Positions 60,295-64,000 of a stretch of 64,000 nucleotides of DNA are shown here, piece after piece. Made by a program: the position numbers and the translations under genes. Each line of letters opens with the position of its first letter. Position 1 is the first letter of the stretch. The DNA comes from Leptodontidium sp. MPI-SDFR-AT-0119 (lineage: Eukaryota > Ascomycota > Leotiomycetes > Helotiales > Leptodontidiaceae). The stretch lies in the NCBI GenBank assembly GCA_020726505.1, contig JAHLEZ010000027.1:620001-684000 (forward strand). Direction: 5' to 3'. Below the pieces are notes generated by a model that was given only the letters and a program-made list of their open reading frames with translations, was not told the DNA's origin and made no database searches.

Positions 60295-63200
60295 ATGCCC
60301 CCTAGCTTTATTTTAATAGAAGCAACTCCTTCGTTTGGACCTAGAATTACTATTAAGCTAAGCCTTAATACCTTTATACTCTCTGAGGACACCACTTCTC
60401 AAACCTTAGAGACTTCTTAGAAGAGGAATAAGGGAAAGAAAGAAAAGTAAGGGACTAGTAGCTCTAATTTTATTAATCTTATAAGGCTATACCAATACTC
60501 CGGCCTTATCTTTATTATAAAAGACTTAAAGAACCTGAAAATTCATCTTAATTAACCTATACCTATCGCCGAAACCCTAAATACCCTTATCTTTAACGGA
60601 ATCGATGTCAGCAATTACTTCCGGATTCTCAATCGATACTTTATAACCTATATGATTACTAATAATTAAGTTAAGAAAAAATGGGTAGCTAAGTACGCTA
60701 CTTAAGCTTATGCATGAATTATTCGAAAGCTTTTAGGTTTTAAAGAAGGCAATTATGCTAGCTTTAAGAATACTATAATTCAGGAGTACTAGTGCGATGA
60801 TACGGAACACCGCTTACATACTAATAGTTACCTTAACCGACTTAAGCATAACTTTAAGATTCTTATAAAGAACAGCGAGCCTACTCCCGAATAATACCGC
60901 GACTTTCTTTAAGCATTTAGAAAGGTTATTATTAATTATATTAACCGTGGCAACTTTATTAATAAGCAAGCCTTTGTGAGATTCATCTTCTTTCTTCTTT
61001 AAAATCTATGAACTAAAGCTGTACGAGCTGCTTTTAAGAGTAGTAGAACCCTAAATATTAATAATATGAACTTATTTGGGAAGGTCTGCTTTATTATAAA
61101 GGCCTACCTTAACTCCGAGAGGGAGCTAAGCGCTATTGCTAAAGAGCAAAGCATTACCAATCGAGCATAGGGTAACATTAGCAACACTAACCTGTTCGCT
61201 AAGCGCTTTGTACCTCAACTAATGACTTATGCTATTCCGCCTTATAATAGTAGACTAGCATCTTGGCACTAATTTAACTTTGCTAATTATAAGGATAACT
61301 TCGCACGAAACGAGATTTCCAAAGTATTAAAGCAATAAGACGAGGAGCTATTTACACCTAATTTCCTCCTTACTTTAGAGAAAGTTATTAAGAACCTAAG
61401 TAAGGTTAATACAAGAAATTTGGATTTTATTACTAAAGGATTAAAACACATAAAGATTCTTGAAGTAATGGTTCAAAAAGCCTCTAATACTAACTTCACC
61501 ACTAAGATTAATATATTTATATTTTTTAAAAAGGCCTAAAAGCAAGCTGCCGTTAATTATGATGTAGTAAATTTAAGTTCCTTGGGGTATAATAAGCGTA
61601 CTAAGGATAATTATAATTATTGCTAATGCATAAATTAACACTAGTTAGGCATGAGACCCTAGGAGTATTATGGTTATATAAACCAATGCTATGATTATAA
61701 GAAATGAATTAGTCTTAGTATCATCTATGAAGCCGACGACACTAACTATATTTACATTGGCTTATGGTAGGAGGGGAAGAAGTTATACCTCGTTTAGTTT
61801 CCCTCGGACGGAAGGTCCAGAAGACATTACATCTTGACGCGGGTCCTAAACACCTCGTACGACCCTAACCCTAAACGTTGAGCCAAAGCAGTTAAAGAAC
61901 TTTTTAAAGCAAAAAAAAAAGCTACGCTTGTTAGGGAAAAAGGAGACAAAAAAACATAATCTTCGATTATTTTTGCTATAGGTTGTATTAAGCTTATCGA
62001 AGAACCTACGGGGAACCTTAACTTAGATATTATTAATTAATAAGACTATACTAAATACTAATTAGCATAAATCTAAAATTTGCTAACGTATGGCATTGAT
62101 GATACTAATTCTGAAGCTATGGTAGCTCCGGTCGAGACCAGGCAGCGAAAGGGAGCACTTAAACAAGAGCTGTACAAGACTTCGGACAAGCTTTAAGAGA
62201 AGATTAAGTCTTAATTTACCTATAGCAAATTAAAGGTACCTCGCGATATTAAAGAATTAGTTAAGTTCGCTAATGCTATGGATGTTGATAACCTAGTTAA
62301 AACTAGAATAATATTGCAATAGATTCTAGCTTGTAATAAGTTTAAAGTCTTTAACTTGAACCCGAGAATAATATTTATTACGGTACTAAAGACATCTTTT
62401 AAAACATTACTTGCTGGTGGTATAGTAAGAAAAAGAGCTTCGAAATTTGAGGTATTGGTAGCACCATCGGCTATCCTTAGACCTATATCCCGTACGGCGA
62501 TATCCCGAAGTCCTCGTGTGCAAGAGGCGTTGACTCGAAATAGTTACAGGTTTAATAATATCTTAAATAAATTGCTCGCATAAAAGAAGCTTCTCGGAAA
62601 TCTTACGTTAGGAGAAATTATAATCCTTATAAACTCGCTTAAAGCATCTCGTCTTTTTACTAAAACGATTAACTAACGTATGCAAAAGGAATCAATCGCT
62701 AATATTAGTACCTTAGAGTTCGAAAAACTAGAGTTAATAACTAGGGAAGATATTATTATATGTTAAAAACCACTTTACGATACTTCATATACTTTTCTAA
62801 ACCTTTATGCTACTAATGTTTATGTAATTACGAACTATAAAAAACGACTTAAGGAAATTAAACGAGAGGGCCTTAAGCTAAAGTATAAGCATTAGGAAAA
62901 GCGCATTACAACTTACAACTTTATCCTAAGAAATCTATTAGTAGTAAAATTTAAAACATAACAAAGACACTAGCGACTTCAACTATTCGCATAATAAGAA
63001 GCTCTTATTAACAACTCAATACTATAGCTTGCAATTAGCGCTATCTTGGTCTTTAGTCTGATCCTTATAATATTACTTGGAACTATAATATTACTTAGCA
63101 AGTACATCTTTAAGAACTTCCCGACGAAATGCACTTGCGCTTAAGAATTATTATATGCTAAAGTAGCCTTGCTAGGAATAATATCTAAGATAGGAAACTT

Positions 63201-64000
63201 ATACTTCTCGCTAGCACTAAAGGTTGTTATCATTATGCTTGGCCAAACTAAGGTTACTAATATCAAAGCTACCCTTAACACAAGAGCTAAAGTTAGTTGC
63301 ATAATACTTAAAGCAGCTACTTTCTTAAAATTCCTTATTACTAAAAGTCAAATTATAGCTTTAAAAATAATTACTAAAGTTAAATCCCGATTTGTTAGTT
63401 TTACTAATAATATTACGGTTGTTATAAGCAATTGCGTTATTAATAATAGATTTTATATTATAAACGCCCCTAGTATAAAGGTTATTTTAGGCTTTCTATT
63501 CTTTCGCAAAGCCAAAGTATTATTTCATTATCCTAAAGACTATGATAAAGGCATTATGCTAGCTTAGTTTTGAGATTAGCGATTAAGAGATATTACCACG
63601 ATTAAAACCAATGATGCTACGAAAAATGCTAAGAATATTAAAGCCCTTCAGGAAGAAAACGGGATAGGTATAATCTTTTTAAAATAAATAAACTTTAAAG
63701 ATAGCTACGAAGAAAAAGACTTCTCGGGAAAAGAGTAATTAACTACATATCAAGCGCTACTATTAGTGCCTTAAAATACTTAATCGATCCCTCATATTAT
63801 AACCCTTAACTACTAAAGCTTAGGGGCAAGCTTTATAAAGGGGGAGATAAAGCGATGCTAAGTTATACTAATAAAGATAATATTATTTTTATTAAGTACT
63901 TGAAAAAAGAGTTTTGTGTCCCGAAATTAGTATTTAATAATTTCTAGTAAAAGGCAAACTTAAATATATTCCCAAAGGAGAAGTTAATTATAAAACTATT
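60295..64000 (+). pseudogene. Ty3/gypsy gag-pol, RIP-damaged, partial
   Basis: From ATG 60295 the frame carries a Gag whose core is LIFNGIDVSNYFRILNRYF followed by a Tyr-rich helical block ending FKEGNYASFKNTIIQEY, matching fungal Ty3 Gag (FdG.nvteFL). Near 63290-63560 a retropepsin-like stretch reads ATLNTRAKVSCIIL; the DTG catalytic triad has become NTR, both changes being G-to-A. It continues with VILGFLFFRKAKVLFHYP. Stops are scattered throughout. Reverse transcriptase is not reached in the window. Confidence 0.68.

Larger units (their letters stand above)
59067..64000 (+). mobile_element. Ty3/gypsy LTR retrotransposon, 5' part, running off the window
   Basis: Consists of a 5' LTR (59067-59346), a TGG-initial primer-site candidate at 59353 (TGGTGACCTACG) seven bases into the internal region, an untranslated leader to about 60290, then Gag and a protease-like region. 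The 3' LTR and most of pol lie beyond 64000. Confidence 0.72.

Overview
The window comes from a filamentous ascomycete (Pezizomycotina). The protein-coding genes have several short introns (about 48-109 nt, one of 196 nt) with GT...AG ends and CTAAC-like branch sites. They belong to typical fungal families: a Zn2Cys6 regulator, a NACHT-ankyrin STAND protein, a brefeldin-sensitivity-type transporter, polyketide synthase pieces and secreted cysteine-rich or zinc-protease proteins. The rest is transposon relics whose stops mostly replace Gln (CAA/CAG to TAA/TAG) or Trp codons, the footprint of repeat-induced point mutation (RIP). I cannot place the species.

Layout. 1-12.4 kb is transposon graveyard: a Ty1/copia gag-pol relic (minus), a pogo/Fot1 transposase relic split by a compact gag-only LTR element with an exact 5-bp target duplication, a complete pogo-type element with 95-bp inverted repeats, and a Tc1-like relic. 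13.3-35 kb is the gene-rich part: a secreted HEXXH metalloprotease; a secreted cysteine-rich protein gene split by a 3,004-bp hAT element (exact 8-bp duplication); a SLATT-domain membrane protein with a one-base frameshift and a pogo element just upstream; an FAD monooxygenase; a Zn2Cys6 regulator; and an ER/aromatic-acid-exporter-like membrane protein. 35.4-46.6 kb holds a long ATT microsatellite, a relic of a carrier-protein/thioester-reductase end of an NRPS or PKS-NRPS broken by a hAT-type MITE, a PKS acyl-carrier-protein end, and a three-level nest (hAT, containing a solo LTR and a second hAT that itself contains a solo LTR). 47.2-52.9 kb is an intact seven-exon NACHT-ankyrin gene. 53-64 kb holds a TA-flanked MITE, a methyltransferase/enoyl-reductase piece of a highly reducing PKS, and the 5' end of a RIP-damaged Ty3/gypsy element running off the right edge.

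How they relate. The regulator and FAD monooxygenase are same-strand neighbours and may be functionally linked (inference). The three polyketide/peptide-synthase pieces look like the wreck of one or more biosynthetic clusters. The SLATT and NACHT-ankyrin genes are both from families associated with cellular immunity or conflict. The clearest unusual biology is how many insertions can be reconstructed to the base: seven or more elements with exact target duplications, several of them interrupting recognisable coding sequence in frame. I did not find convincing evidence of a wholly new system; the unrecognised two-module secreted protein split by the hAT is the best candidate for something undescribed.
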